Numbered from the stretch's first letter, positions 47,701 through 58,800 are shown. The stretch: DNA of 64,000 nucleotides from Gorsachius magnificus (GCA_034008185.1 CM067089.1:19480213-19544212), one strand, 5' to 3'. Made by a program: numbers and translations. The notes: generated by a model from the letters alone, not told the origin.

Positions 47701-47807
47701 TATTTTGGAGTTTGATTGGTTTTGTTTTGCTTTTGCCTTGTTTAAAGGGTTATTTTGGAGCTGTTGGGGCCCTTCTAGAATTGCTTAAAATGACAGATGA
47801 TCAGTGA
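20470..47807 (+). CDS. PANK1: Pantothenate kinase 1, whole gene (alternative exons 1a/1b, then exons 2-7)
   Basis: Phosphorylates pantothenate (vitamin B5) with ATP, the first and rate-controlling step of coenzyme A synthesis, inhibited by acyl-CoA. Coding segments: 1a 20470-20719 or 1b 21099-21126, then 29607-29959, 38949-39202, 41524-41700, 42136-42259, 46999-47124 and 47748-47807 with TGA at 47805. All junctions are GT-AG and all phases agree. The joined product is 447 residues (alpha-like) or 373 (beta-like); 373 is the known length of mammalian PANK1-beta. In beta numbering the sequence shows the ATP-binding [12 protein letters not shown] (14-25), catalytic Glu138 in HKLDELD, Arg207 in NYKRVTG, the LGGGTFLG loop (213-220) and a C-terminal [12 protein letters not shown] (355-366). 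It is a typical PANK1 rather than PANK2 or PANK3, judged by [14 protein letters not shown] and the carried miR-107. The alpha form is predicted nuclear (basic cluster in exon 1a), the beta form cytosolic. Confidence 0.96.
21099..21126 (+). CDS. PANK1: PANK1 exon 1b (beta-specific N-terminus)
   Basis: ATG at 21099 encodes MKLIVPKQH plus one base, followed by the donor T|GTAAGT at 21127. Joined to exon 2 it reads [20 protein letters not shown], the same length and opening (MKLI) as the mammalian beta N-terminus. It is too short to stand out as an open frame but is fixed by the start, the phase and the family resemblance. Its own promoter must lie between exon 1a and this point. Confidence 0.9.
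21470..21703 (+). mobile_element. CR1 LINE 3' end, + orientation
   Basis: A 5'-truncated CR1: the block GGGCAGGTTTAGGCTAGACT, the CTGCCCAGGGAGGTGGTGGA motif, TCCTCATCCCTGGAGG, GTTGGACTCGATGATCTTAA, and the terminal repeat GATTCTATGATTCTAT. These are hallmarks of the bird CR1 3' region. Low divergence suggests a fairly recent insertion. It lies about 340 bases downstream of exon 1b. Confidence 0.93.
22891..22944 (+). CDS. Candidate coding exon (exon C)
   Basis: Acceptor TTAATCCTGGCCTTTGCAG (ends 22890), 54 open bases, then a strong donor G|GTATGTAAG (22945). In the phase left by exon B it encodes [18 protein letters not shown] plus one base: 18 codons, phase-symmetric. An ATG opens the exon in another frame but is not needed. 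The peptide is unrecognised. It lies inside PANK1 intron 1 on the same strand, so it could belong to an upstream-initiated PANK1 transcript or to an overlapping gene. Confidence 0.33.
26098..26121 (+). CDS. Candidate coding micro-exon (exon D)
   Basis: An excellent pyrimidine tract (TTTTTTTTTTCTCCACAG, ends 26097) is followed by 24 bases that read V-IDCIDPV plus one base in the running phase, and a donor G|GTATAT at 26122. Again phase-symmetric. Weakest of the chain because it is so short and the donor is only fair. Confidence 0.22.
26404..26456 (+). repeat. Tandem duplication of a 26-base AAAC-rich unit
   Basis: TGAAACAAACAAACAAAAAA followed by CCTACC is repeated immediately with one extra A and a C for T change. 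Confidence 0.85.
29607..29959 (+). CDS. PANK1: PANK1 exon 2 (first common exon)
   Basis: Acceptor CCCTTGTCCTTAG (29606) and donor G|GTATGT (29960). It completes the split codon and encodes residues 11-127 of the beta form, including the phosphate-binding [12 protein letters not shown] and the [17 protein letters not shown] segment. It begins the catalytic core ([16 protein letters not shown]). The frame reads on past the donor to 30067 only by chance. Confidence 0.97.
29960..38948. other. PANK1 intron 2
   Basis: About 9 kb with no recognised repeat, RNA or coding exon. Holds poly(A) runs near 34789, 35200 (followed by A/C-rich sequence to 35262) and 38354. Open frames of 60-98 codons (for example 35433-35729 minus) are without family resemblance. 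Confidence 0.55.
38949..39202 (+). CDS. PANK1: PANK1 exon 3 (active-site exon)
   Basis: Acceptor CTCTTTTCCAG and donor AG|GTAAAC. Encodes residues 128-211 of the beta form plus two bases. Carries the catalytic glutamate in [10 protein letters not shown] (Glu138), the dimer and substrate region [11 protein letters not shown], the [15 protein letters not shown] core strand and Arg207 in NYKRVTG, which binds the CoA phosphate in the family. The residue at 211, before the exon 4 junction, is Ser where mammals have Thr (GSSLGGG for GTSLGGG). Confidence 0.97.
39203..41523. other. PANK1 intron 3
   Basis: No exon, RNA gene or interspersed repeat recognised. A short poly(A)-rich patch lies near 40166-40180. 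Confidence 0.55.
41524..41700 (+). CDS. PANK1: PANK1 exon 4
   Basis: Acceptor TGCTTTTCTAG and donor AG|GTACAT. Encodes residues 212 (split) to 270 plus two bases: [20 protein letters not shown], then [18 protein letters not shown] and [20 protein letters not shown]. All of it is near-identical to mammalian PANK1. The TAG at 41691-41693 is out of frame. Confidence 0.97.
41701..42135. other. PANK1 intron 4
   Basis: 435 bases, the shortest PANK1 intron, with a T/G-rich stretch at 41861-41905. Nothing else seen. Confidence 0.7.
42136..42259 (+). CDS. PANK1: PANK1 exon 5
   Basis: Acceptor CCCCACACAG and donor GAG|GTAAGA. Encodes residues 271 (split) to 312: [20 protein letters not shown] then [21 protein letters not shown]. 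This is the conserved helix and strand that close the ATP site. His274 replaces the Asn I recall in mammals. It ends exactly on a codon boundary before intron 5, the host intron of miR-107. Confidence 0.97.
43066..43085. repeat. Poly(C) run of 20
   Basis: Twenty consecutive C residues followed by an A/C-rich stretch. Potential i-motif / G-quadruplex on the opposite strand, and likely polymorphic. Confidence 0.8.
43255..43665 (-). mobile_element. Ancient CR1/L3-like LINE fragment (reverse transcriptase C-terminal region)
   Basis: Read in reverse complement, AATGGCAGATGAAGTTTGAA corresponds to the WQMKFNVDK end of the CR1 reverse transcriptase. Further along the plus strand come ATGCAGTATTCAGAGTGTGG, the ATGTTTTTCAGAAACCATCC block and ATCTGCCATTTTATTC, in the order of the old amniote CR1 consensus. 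Heavily mutated, no open frame. Its right end lies about 250 bases before the miR-107 hairpin. Confidence 0.65.
43917..43997 (+). ncRNA. MIR107: microRNA miR-107 precursor
   Basis: The 81-base hairpin matches vertebrate mir-107. The 5p arm (AGCTTCTTTACAGTGTTGCC...) spans 43929-43951 and the mature 3p strand (seed GCAGCAT) spans 43966-43988 without a change from the human miR-107 sequence as I remember it. The loop is CTTGTGGCATGGAGTTC. miR-103/107 genes sit in an intron of PANK genes throughout vertebrates, mir-107 in intron 5 of PANK1, exactly as here. It is co-transcribed with PANK1 and represses many metabolic and cell-cycle mRNAs. Confidence 0.97.
45857..46267 (-). other. 136-codon open frame antisense in PANK1 intron 5
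   Basis: The longest intronic frame in this AT-rich region, starting [20 protein letters not shown] and rich in His, Ser and Cys ([16 protein letters not shown]). No domain recognised. Upstream promoter and polyadenylation features are not evident. Could be a decayed retrocopy, a non-coding conserved element, or chance. Confidence 0.2.
46999..47124 (+). CDS. PANK1: PANK1 exon 6
   Basis: Acceptor CAATTTTACAG and donor GAG|GTAAGG. Encodes residues 313-354: [20 protein letters not shown] then [22 protein letters not shown], phase 0 at both ends. VVFVGNFLR is the conserved strand of the acetate-kinase/hsp70-fold domain. The frame continues into the intron to 47193 only by chance. Confidence 0.97.
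47125..47747. other. PANK1 intron 6
   Basis: About 620 bases with a weak pyrimidine tract and an AAAG acceptor at its end. The open frame at 47328-47657 is unsupported. Confidence 0.7.
47748..47807 (+). CDS. PANK1: PANK1 exon 7, coding part, with stop codon
   Basis: Acceptor TTTAAAG|GGT. Encodes [19 protein letters not shown] and stops at TGA (47805-47807), followed four bases later by another TGA. The human end is LFKMTDDK as I recall, so the C-terminus is conserved apart from F to L and the last residue. The remainder of the exon is 3' UTR. Confidence 0.96.
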   Translation, partial: GYFGAVGALLELLKMTDDQ

Positions 47808-49250
47808 TGAAGCTGCCTGAAGAGATTTCTACTGCAGATGCTGCTGGATAAGAGTGAAAGCCACTACAAGGATGGAAATGAAGCCATTATGGTAGTTCTA
47901 CCTGCTGGATTTGTAAATAATTTAAAATCCTTTTAGCTGATCTTTAACTTCTGGGGTTTGAGCTTATATGTCAGAATTCATACTGGGAATTACAAGAAAT
48001 TTTTTTTCTGTACACTGTATTTTTTAGGGGAAAAATGTGCGAAGTGGCCAAACATACAGATTTTATGGATTTATTTTAAAAAGTGAATACTGTTTAATGT
48101 AAGACCTGTGATATGAGGCATCTGCTTTTCTTCTGGGGTTTACTGATTAGTGTGGTAATTTTAACTTCATTTAGTAATCACTCTAGGAGATTTTTTATCT
48201 TATTTTCATGACGTTTCATGATTTGTTCTTGGTTTCAAATGAAACTACGAAGCTGATGCATTTTACTGTGAAAACTAGTCCTTGATTTTTTTTTTCCTTT
48301 CCTCATTAGATGAGACACTTTTTTATTTAACATCCCCTACCCCTCCCCAGAAAAATAAATTCACAAGTTCTCTGTGACTACATGGGTTTCCTGGCAAGAC
48401 CGCAAGAAAACTTGGCAAGGGCAGGGGGGTTAAGGTGGTAAGTTTTCAGTAGCCATGACTTGCAACAGGAACAGACAGCTAACTGGTTTTGCAGGACTAA
48501 TTCTCTTCTATATCAGAAACTATAAACAAGATGAGAACTAAAATTTTAATTATAATTAATATTGACTTAACACTAAAATAAACCCTGTTTCTGTTAAAAG
48601 TCTGTAGTACAGATGTTACGTTATTTATATGATACATACTTGGTGTTAGATAACAAAGGGAGGGGATTTGTTTTCATTTATTTGAAGACTTTTCTGTAGT
48701 CTGCAATTTTTAAGTTGATCTTAATGGAAAACAACTGATAACTGCATTCTTCAAAGCCCAGTTTCTAAAACTAGAAAAATACTGCCTAATGTATTTTCTG
48801 TTTTTAAGCTGATGTTAGCTTTCCCTCCAGGACACGCAAGATTTGAGTGTTGGAATAAACGCAGTATTTTCTACTTTCTTTGATTTGTGGACCTCTCTAA
48901 ACACTTTTTTCCAGTTGAATTGAGACCCCTTTGACATCTACGTACTTAGGTTGCTGCGTAGCTTGTATAAACTTGCTTTTCTTAGACACCATGAGGGCTC
49001 ACAAATCTGAGGCGGAAAACCAGTCCATAAATTATTTTGTCCTGCAAAACTGTATGTGATGTCACATAATGTAAAGGGCTCATCAGAGGGACAGTATAAA
49101 ATTCAGACGTGTATTATCCAATATATTTTTGGAAGAGGGTTTATTTCACTTTTTTAATAGTCATTAATTTCCATATCTCTGTTGAAATAAATTCATATTA
49201 ACCCAAGTGTTAACTTGTCTGATGGAAATAAAGACCACTACTCTTTTGAC
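47808..49250 (+). other. PANK1: PANK1 3' UTR (inferred extent)
   Basis: AT-rich sequence after the stop with AATAAA at 48354, 48854, 49186 and 49227. The last is followed within about 40 bases by a TGTATCTGTGG-type GU-rich patch, so the longest transcript probably ends near 49250. Earlier signals could give shorter 3' ends. Confidence 0.6.
49227..49232 (+). terminator. Likely distal polyadenylation signal of PANK1
   Basis: Canonical AATAAA inside GGAAATAAAG with a U/GU-rich downstream region. Chosen over the three upstream copies because of the downstream element. Not proven. Confidence 0.5.
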
Positions 49251-49607
49251 GGCTTTAATGTATCTGTGGAATTCATTTCTTTAAATCAATTATGTGAAAT
49301 ACATAAAGCTGTTTTGTGATGCATATGACTAGTTATTTCCATGATAATTCTTTAGTTATTGATGTTTTTTTACTTTTTGTTACATTGCTTTGACCTTTGA
49401 AGCTTTTTGTCTGCTTGAAATGGACTTTTTTCATAAACTGTGAACTGCAACATGAGACAATTAGCATGTTGTAGCTGATACTTCGTGTAATATTGAGCTT
49501 GAGGTAAGTGGGGATAGTTCTACTCAGTGCCTTTAATTTTTCATGATGAAATGAAACTTTGTTTGCTAAGCTTTGCCTGCAACTAAACATTGGTTTGGGT
49601 GGATTTT

Positions 49608-49629
49608 GGGTGGGCTGGGGTTTTTTGGG
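49608..49629 (+). other. Potential G-quadruplex just past the PANK1 3' end
   Basis: GGG-T-GGG-CT-GGGG-TTTTTT-GGG gives four G runs with loops of 1, 2 and 6. It lies about 380 bases downstream of the distal AATAAA. G-rich pause sites can assist transcription termination; that role here is inference. Confidence 0.4.
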
Positions 49630-49725
49630 TTTGGTGGTTTTTTAAAGGAAGGAAGGAAGACTTCAGAATGTTAAGTGGTAACTGCACTTCTTATGATAAA
49701 CTGTAGAGGGAAGCATAACATCGAC

Positions 49726-49862
49726 AATCACAGAATGGCAAGGGTTGGAAGGGACCTCAGGAGATCATCCAGTCCAACCCTCCTGCTAAAGCAGGTTCAC
49801 CCGGAGCATGTTGCACAGGACATCGTCCAGACAGGCTTTGAATATCTCCAGAGAAGGAGACA
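49726..49862 (-). mobile_element. CR1 LINE 3' end, minus orientation
   Basis: Starts AATCACAGAATGG, then GGTTGGAAGGGACCTCAGGA, GATCATCCAGTCCAACCCTC and ending TTTGAATATCTCCAGAGAAG. This is the reverse complement of the bird CR1 3' end, truncated after about 137 bases. A moderately young copy. Confidence 0.93.
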
Positions 49863-52800
49863 ATATGCTTTGCTAAAGCTGGTGGAGCTCAGGGAAATTT
49901 GTGGGGCTGGTTGGTTTGTTTCAGAGACAGATTCCCTCCTTCTCCCTGGTCAGTTTTTTTAAGGGAATTTGATGTAGGAATATCTGTCACTTGGGTGTTC
50001 TTGCATTCTTAGCATTTATAGTTGTGTGACAGAAGAATGTAATGTTAAGTGAACAAATATGAAATAGTGCTAGTTTTAAGATTGAAATCCTCTGGTCCTC
50101 AAAAAAAAAAAAAAATATTGAAATCCTAGCAAGTCATTCAGGAAAACATATATGGGCTATGCAAGCTGCACAAATTGGGGCTGTGTGGCTGAAGAAGGAA
50201 AGCACAATTCCGGTAGTCCTAACATTAGCTGTAAGATTGCAGGGGCTGTCAGGTAAGTTGATTACAGCAGCTCTAAGAGATGCACAAAATAAAACTTCAA
50301 CTTGAAAATGCTGGTTTGAAATTTAAAATGCTAATAGGCAAGTTGCTGCAGTTAAAAGACTAGAAAAAATACTCTGAAGTGTATACTAAACAAGTGAGTA
50401 TGCTTGGTGGGGAAAAATACTAGCAAACTAAATTAATAGGGTGGAAAGTTATGAGAAGTCACTAAATAGGAGAAATTAGAGGAGCCTGGTATAAGAGGAA
50501 AATGACGTCATAAGTCAAATTCTCCCTTTCCTGAGGGAGAAAAGCCTCCTGGAAAAGTATTTCTGTGTTACCTTGAAATCTACAAGTGACTTCTATTCTT
50601 CTCCTTCCTCGTTGGCACTACCGTATGAATCTGGTAGTGCTGTAATTTACGTCTTTACCTTTAGGCTTTGCCTGCCTTTGCTAATCCCAGCTTTTGTTTT
50701 CCTCCCATGTACCTTCTCCATAATTAAGGTAATGGAGGACCGAGTATGATTGATTTCTCGCACTGTTCCGGTATTTTTGCCATGGGGGAGTGCTTTGGGG
50801 CTGCTCTAAGAGCATCGCTGTTGCCTTGAATTTTTCTGATTGTGTTTTGTATCCGGTTGCTGTCTGTGGTCATCTGATGGGAGGGGGGTTTGCCCCGCTT
50901 CGTCATCCAGAGGTATCTAGAGAGTCTGAAAACAGCCTTACCTGACTACATAGGGGAACCTCCATGATAACTGGTACAAACTGGAAATCTGAGTGAGCAA
51001 AGCTCTGTTGCACCACTATCAAGGAGTTGTGTGGAGATCCTAGAAATACCCAGATCCTTGGAACTTTTTGTTTTGGAAATGGTGAGGGTGAAGGAGCAGA
51101 CTTCCCTAGGAAAGATCAGTGAGTCTGCAGATTTTGTAGGTATTCAAAGCACTTGTTTTGGTATAAATTGATGAGCTCTCTTAACCTGTGAGAGAGCTTC
51201 CCTTTCTGAAACCTGTTCAGGTAATTATTAAGGTAAGTTGGAGCAGAATGAGTGGGATTCCTTGCTCTCAGCTGTGATGGCTTCTGCCAAGGTCTGCTTC
51301 CTTTGCACTCAAACACTTGTTCTTGTTGAAACACATCCTACTCTCCTCAGTCTCCCCCCTGCCGAGAAACCCCCAATTTTTAACAGTTTGGACAAGAAGT
51401 CATTACATCCTATAGGAAGAAGGGTCTGTGCTTTAAAGTAAAGGGTTTTTTGGACTCAGTTATTGGGGAAAAGAAGCTAATGCTGGCTGAAGAGTGAGAG
51501 ACAACTAAGGCAGAGGATTTACTTGATGAGGTTTGATAGAGAAGACTAGCACGGGGTGCCTGGGGGCAGTACAAGAATCTGACTTCCAGGACAAGCGGGG
51601 TGTTTGCAGAGCATTCCAACCTCAGCAAAGCTGTCCTGGCGATTCACTGTTATCAGCGCTTATGTTCCCGTTAGACCGTCACAAGATACTTGCAAGTGAT
51701 TTTTGGCAGGACGCAGCAGAATTTTAGAGATGGGAAAACCATATGGGGTTGAACTGGTGACAAAATAAACATACAGGATTGTTTCCAGTCAGATGAGTTC
51801 CTCCACTGGGATCTGTTTTTAAAGTACAAGGTGTCTTTGAATTTGGGGTTAAATGAAATATAGGCTATGAGAAAGACCACAGTCTGGTTTGTGTCTTGCT
51901 ACCTCTTGGTACCTGGGAGGTAGAGGACATCTGAGCTCTAGGATGTCCTGGAAAATAAATGCTTGTTTAAACCTAAAAACTGAATCCAGTTTCTGATCCT
52001 GTAAGTATTACCGGTGCTGATTGGAGTTTACTAGTGGCATGATTATTAGTGTATTTGGAGAAAAAGAGATGGTGTTTGGAGAAAGAGATGTAGGGACTGT
52101 GCAATGGGAGTCTGTTCTTCAAACCTCCCCCAAAAAATTCCCAACAGAAAGAAGCAAAATGAAATTGTGGTTCTAACTGCAAAAGTTAGGAGAACCTGCC
52201 CAGCTGCCTTGGGAATTGAGATTGACCTGGAGCAAGAGGAGGTACTGGCACTCGGAGAGGGGGGAGAGAAATGAGTAAGAAAAGCTGAGGCTCACCAGAG
52301 GGGAAGCAGCTGAGCCTGGGAAAAGGATGTGGCAGCGGCATCTTTGGAGGTTTCTGGGGGGGACCTGAGGTAGTGGGAAGGGCACTGGAGGGAAAGCAGT
52401 AAGCTGGGCCTGTGTTAGTGCAGCCGGGGGGAGATGGGTGGCAGAGGTGGGGAGGTCGGGTGGTTTGGCAGAATGGCTGGCAGCGTGTTGTCCTAATTCG
52501 GAGGTGAAGGAAGGGTGCGGCTGGGTGGTCGTGAGCTAAAGCTGCAGAAATGGTTACTACTTGTGTAGAGTGCCCAGGGAGCTGTGCCGAAGCGTTAGGT
52601 CTCTGTCTGGATGCAGATGTGCTCTCTAGTGCAGGCAAGAGCCCTGGTCTCAAGCATCGCTTGTCTCTGTACGTGAGACACGCAGCAGGGGATGTACTGG
52701 CCTCTGAATGAAATTTTTTTTTTTAACATCAAAACCAGTTCTCTGGTATTGGCAGGAACACAGCTCTTTTCCACTGGCCTTCAGCAGCTTGCTGTGTTGT

Positions 52801-55800
52801 GTGCAGCTGTGCACAGCAGCTGGTTGCAGCAAGGGGTCAGCAGCCTCCCGCAGCTCCCCCCGAGGTAAACCCCAAGCCGCTTCCAAATGGCAGGGTGGTG
52901 CAGCCATGCAGACCCTGGAGCGGAGCGCTTTGGTCCTGCCTGTTTTGTTTCTAAACACAGGAGATGCAGCTATGAAGCACCAAGTTAAAGGTTTGATGTG
53001 AGGCAATGAAGGAGGGCAAACAGCCTGAAACGGTACCGTCTTGTACTGAAAATGGCAGCTGAGTCTCTCCCTATTCTTAACTGGGTTTGCTTATTTTGCT
53101 GTGATGATCAGGGCACTTCCAGCTTCACCAGTGTCTTTCCAAGTTGACAACTTCACTGTTTCCAGCGTTTTGGATAGATGACCCATGCATATCTCTGCAA
53201 ATGTCAGCATTTGAGCAAATCTGAACGTTGTGTCTACTACACCCTTTAACGGATGCTGTGGTGTACCAAAGCGACCTGGGCGATGTGTGCCCAGAGCTGA
53301 GCTTACCCCTGTTACCCAGATCTGCATTTATGGCCATCCATGAGGATGTGGCCTTGGCTAACCATGTTACCACTTCCTCACATGATATGTTAGAATGACT
53401 TTTTTTTTTTCTCTCCAAGTGGCATACTCTTTTGGTTTAAATACTTTTGTGAGAGGAACTTCCCCTTGCAAGGGAGTACATACTCTCTGCTGCCTTGAAA
53501 GCACTGAGGAAAAATGCTTGGAGTAAGACAGAGCCCCATCGAGAGCGACCAAGGGTTTGATAATGCAGACGACTGTCGCAATGGAGACACCAGTGCTTCG
53601 GGCAACAGGATGGTGTGGCCACTGGTATGTTGGGACTGGGCCAAGGTTTTTTGTTGCTGCTTTTTGGTGATTTTTTTTTTTTTTGCATTCGTATATGTTA
53701 GCCAAGTGTACAATATAAAATAGTTGGTCTCAGCTTTTAGGAGTTGAGTTCTCAGTGCCAGGCTGGGTGGAAGCGGGGACGTGTGTGCCAGTAAGGATGA
53801 GGAATTTAATGCCTCAAGCCCCTAGGAAAAGCATGCTGATCAAAATGTTCTTACCTACAAGCTTTTGTAACAGCTGCATCAGTTGGGAGACTGCAATTGA
53901 AGTGTTCTTGTGTAAATCCATAAACCATTACCAACTGGCAGACATAATACTGTGGTGAGGCAGTAGTATTTTTACCTACTCTGCTGACTCCGCCTTCCCC
54001 CTGGCGTTACCCCATCGATCCCCTGATGGCCGGCGGACCCTCAGCCCGGTGTCCAGCTGTGGCAGCACTGTGACTGTAGTCTGTGGGCGGCTGTTCCGTG
54101 CAACACAGTACTACGGTGTGGGCAAGGCATATGGAGCTGTGAGAAGCTTCTCTGAGAAGGTTGCATAGGCTTCACCTGGAGATTGAAATAAAAAATTATT
54201 TTTGGAATTGATTTGAACAGTGAAAATGGTCTCTTGTATCTGAAAGTTATTTTAACTCCTTTTATATTTTTAAAAATCAATTAAACCAATGCATATTAAT
54301 TAAAAAAATCTAAAATAACAAGTTAATTCTCCACTCTCAAAGCTGGCTGGCCAAATAAATCACAAAATTCTGAACATACTTAAAAGAAATTTTAGTTCTT
54401 TTTAGCAGAATTGTTTTGGTTTTTGAGCAACCTCACCCCAGTGTTATTTGAATAAGTAAACAAATACATGCTGTTCTTACACTCTAAGCATGGAGCATGC
54501 TGTTACCCAGCTAGTGTTCGGGATATTGTACTTGGCTACAAAAGGCTATGCACAAAAAAATCCAGAGGTGTTTACAAGCTAAGCCAAAACCATTTCCAAA
54601 TTTTCCCATGTTTTAGTAATTTCTTTTTTAGATTAGAAAGTGAGTTATCTCTTCTTTTCAAATGCAGGGGGTTTGAAGTCTTCTCTCCAGCAGATTTGCC
54701 TGTGCAGTGGGGCACCCCGTGTGCATCACTGGTTTGCCTATTCTTTGAAGGGGGAAGAGCAGTGCAAGGGGAACCAAAGCTGCTTTCTGGTGATGGCTGC
54801 AGCCTGACCCCTAACCCCTCTCACACTGCAGCTGCTCCTTTACAGGTAGGATAGAAAATATTCAGGAACTGAACTTTCATAAGAGTTTTCTCTCCCCTCC
54901 ACCCCTTGCTCTCATCACACAAGAAATTGCATCAAAAAAAAAAAAATTAAGTGGAAGAAAAGAGGCACCAACACCTGAAAATGAATATACCTTTTATTCA
55001 TGGGAAGAATCCTTAAGGTCAGCTTAACTTCTGTCAGGAAGACTTCTTTTTTCAATCTCTGCTATTTTTCTTCACTACTAGGAGCTTGATTTTTAAGCTT
55101 CCATGCAACCTGTCTCCCTGTTCTGACTCTTACCTGCAAGGGATATAAAATCTTTGTCAGATTCCCATGAGCATCTGCTTCACAGCATTATGGGATTTTT
55201 TTTTTAAGTTTCTTTTTATATACATTACTATAAAGTTCTCAGATGCCAACCCTGGAATTCTAAGTGCTTTTATCAGCATAGGAGCAGAAGAGCTGTTACT
55301 AATACCACTCTGTGGAGGCCATGATGATGGTTATGAAGACGTTACAGAGGTCTGTTCTATATATGGAGATTATTAGGCTTGGCAATTTAAATTTCTTTAC
55401 TCACAAGAATAAGAGAAGAATTGGATTTTCCTTTTCTAACCTATTTGCTTTGCAGACCTGTTAAAGGGAGGAAGGTAATTTGGAGTTGGTTCCTTTTCAG
55501 TCCCTGACCTTACCACCTAGCCTGCTGTGGTAGGAAGGTGATGGTATACGACTGGCAACCCAACGAGGGGAACTGCTGGCCACATGCACACATACAAAAA
55601 AAAAAAGCTGAATACACAAACATCAGAGAACTGCTTTTAAAAACAAACAAGCAAAACGCCTTAATTAGTAAAACATTATTGAGGTTTGAATCGGTAATCT
55701 ATTAATGAAGAAATCTGTTTCTCTCACCACTCATAAAATTAGCAGCATTAGACTTCTAGCAATACCGTTCCGCGTCTCTCTACTGTTTAAAATGTCATGT

Positions 55801-58800
55801 CTTGAGCAGGTCAGATGAGGCTTCCAGCCTTTGTGCAGACTCGTCGCTTCGGCGTAGTGAAGGGTGCCCCCACCCAAGCCCACCTGAAAACACTCTTGTG
55901 GGGGTGCGGGCATGTGCAGAAGGTTGCGGTCCCTTAGGCTTTGCAGGTCCCCTGCCAGGTCCCCAGGCCTCGTACAGCATCTGGGTGCTTTTACAGCAGG
56001 AAGACCTGGTGAGAAGGTGGGTGGGTTGGTCTGTGTTGACCTGGTAGCCCTTGAAGGGATGATGCCTCAACCCTTCAGCACAAAGAAGGTTGGGTGCTGA
56101 TGGCATTTTCCTACCAGGTGGCATCACCAGCCCCATTTCAGCCCCTGTGGCCAGTGTGGTACCCGTGTGGGCGAGCACGGCCGCAAGCCAGCCTGCACCC
56201 ACGCCTCTGCCTGCCTCTGGGTGCCCCCCCGCTCCCTGGGGAAGCCCGTCTCTCAAATGTACTTCTCGTTTCAAGGGGCTGTTGAATTTCCATGCTAAAA
56301 ATACCTCCCTGCGAACCCAGGGGGCACCTTGCTGAGGCACTGCTGCCTGGCCGGAGGGAACCGAACCACCTCGGTGTCAGAATGGCAGCAGTTTGTCCGT
56401 CTTTTGCAGACATGAGGCCAGTACTGAAATGCGAGGCTGTGGAGAGTTGACTCTGTAATATTTACTAAAATACCTGTTCCACCGAGCAGATAGTTTCTGA
56501 TGTACTTTGCGCTGGCTCTGGTTTCGGTCTCTGTCCACACACGCTTAACTCGGAGAAAAGCAAAGCAAACAAACGCGGGGGAAAAAAAAACGCCTTGCAC
56601 ATGCACAGAGTATAAAATAAAAATTTGGCTGCAAGGTTGTGTGTTGCATAAGTGCCCCTGGAACTAATCTGGTACATCTCCAAATAAAACAGAAATCTTT
56701 GATGCTTCTAACTTTCTGGGTGGAATGACAATAGTTTCTGTGGTTAACTCTGTAGATGTTTGCTGTAGATATTGTCAATGGGTGCGTATTTTATTTAAAG
56801 GAGCATATTAAAGTTTAAAGCAAAGAAACTCTTCCCCCAGCCTGTGAACACAACAAATACAACACTTAAGTGGTAAAAAGTGAATGGAAAGTAGACCTAG
56901 CTGTTAAGCTGTGCATTAAGCTGTGCATTTTACAGGTGAGCTGGAGGGAAAAAGTGTCCAGAAGCATGGCATACCCTGGGACGAGTGAGGAGCGCTCCCT
57001 GAAAGCCACAGCAGTCAGCGAGTGCCAGCCGGAGGTTTGGCTGAGGTGCAGCCAATTCTCGCCTAGTGACTGGGTTTCGGTGCTGTGGAGGTGTGGAGAA
57101 TCAGTGGTGGTTTGCCCACTTCTTTTACGTGGTATTGTGTGCTGGTTTGGGGACTAGAGTAAAGATGACCTGCGCTGCCCTCAGGCTTTGAGCCCCAGTT
57201 CAGCTGCCTTCAGCCTGTGCTTTTCCCCGAGCAGTGGTAGAGGCGAGGCTGCTGCTGATGAGCAGGACAAGCTGCTAACGCCAGCTCTACAGAAGAGGAC
57301 AGCGAGCTGTGCTCATCATGCGGCAGGGAGAACAAAAACTTGATGCCATGGAAAGTGGTAGAGTCCTGGCGATGGTTAGCTCTCCTCAGACCAGAGCGGC
57401 CTCACAGGCTCTATGTGGTGTCTGATCCTGTGTGGATTGAAATAGCCTGGGCCTCTGGTCCACAGTCACGTGGATATGGAAGAGCGACTGGAACGGCTGT
57501 GCAAAGGCTTGCTTCCAACTGCAACTCATTCAAATTTATTAATCCCATGCTGTGAAAAATTCCAACAAGTAATAATTAAGCTTTTCTTCTGATGTGAAAT
57601 GAAACTAGACATTTTGAAATTTCCGTTTTCCCACCAAAAAAGCCTGCTAGCAGGAAGCCCAGCAGACTGCCAAAAGAAAGCCGTTGGACAGACAAGGGTT
57701 TTTTTAAAGATCCTGCCATTGTATAGCCACAGAACCACATTTCCATAGAATACTTGTTTTGGTGAATCTGTGTTTTTTAGTAGAAAAATTGTTGCACTGG
57801 AAAACTCTGACTAGCTGGAGTGCTGATATTTGTCAAATACGGGCATCAAAATGTGCCCACAAAGCTTACTGCAGGTGCTCGGCCAAGGATTTCAATGACA
57901 GGCCAGAGGAATACCCCAGATCAACAGCAGCAAGGCAAGAGGTTTGAAATGTGGAAGCTCATCATCACTAAAAGGAGATGAATCGTCTTCCTGTTCAACT
58001 GATAATAAGCATTGATCTGCCTACACTTAGTTTGTATCAAGGAAGAGAGGATAATTCTGCCCAAATGCCCAAAGATTCTGGAAGATGATGCACTCAATCA
58101 GGCAAAATAGGTTGCAAGATGTACCTGCATCCAGTTCTGGGTGTCACTAGGAACAAGGCTGTCTTTAAATGCATCTTTTGGTCTGACACTGTATGAAGGT
58201 CTTATGTTCCAGGAATTTCTAATATCCATGTAAAAACTGAGGAGGCCATGGAATAACAATCACACACACCACTTTTTTTTCTTCCAACCCAGGTTCCATA
58301 CATGACTTACACAGCCATGTGTTTTGAGGAATTCATCAGAGTCTTTTGATCTTCTGCTGAGGCCCCGTATGTCGGTAAGCAACAGAGCTTGCCTTCACTT
58401 TCACCAGGGGCAAGGACTTTACCTTCTCACCTTGGAGTCGGCAAGATTTGGACTGCAGCTGCAGAGGGGGAACTGAGGGAACCATGGAGACTATGGTTTC
58501 TCCAGCTTGTGTTTCCTTTGTCTTAATTTCCAGGGATGTTGGGGAAGCTGTGTTCCCATGGCTATAGGATGCCAAAGGTTGTAGATCCAAACATTAGTGA
58601 CCAGGTGTTACAGTATACCCCGTGCTGTTGGTTGGGTGTATCAGGGAGGTGGAAGAAAAGGGCGGAGGAAGGAGGGAGGTGAGGTTTTCAGTTTACCACA
58701 GATAATCGTATATAAAGGTTCAATTAAAGAATGTCCTTCAAGAACATACATGCACAGGAAAGCTATTCATCAACTGTACCATGGCACCCTAACTATCCTT

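Noticed and set aside
52186..53006. Minus frames of 155 and 118 codons
   Set aside because: Proline/serine/leucine-rich compositional frames without recognisable domains or splice sites.
55795..56340. 181-codon minus frame with an overlapping + frame
   Set aside because: Moderately GC-rich region, low-complexity products on both strands and no splice or promoter context.
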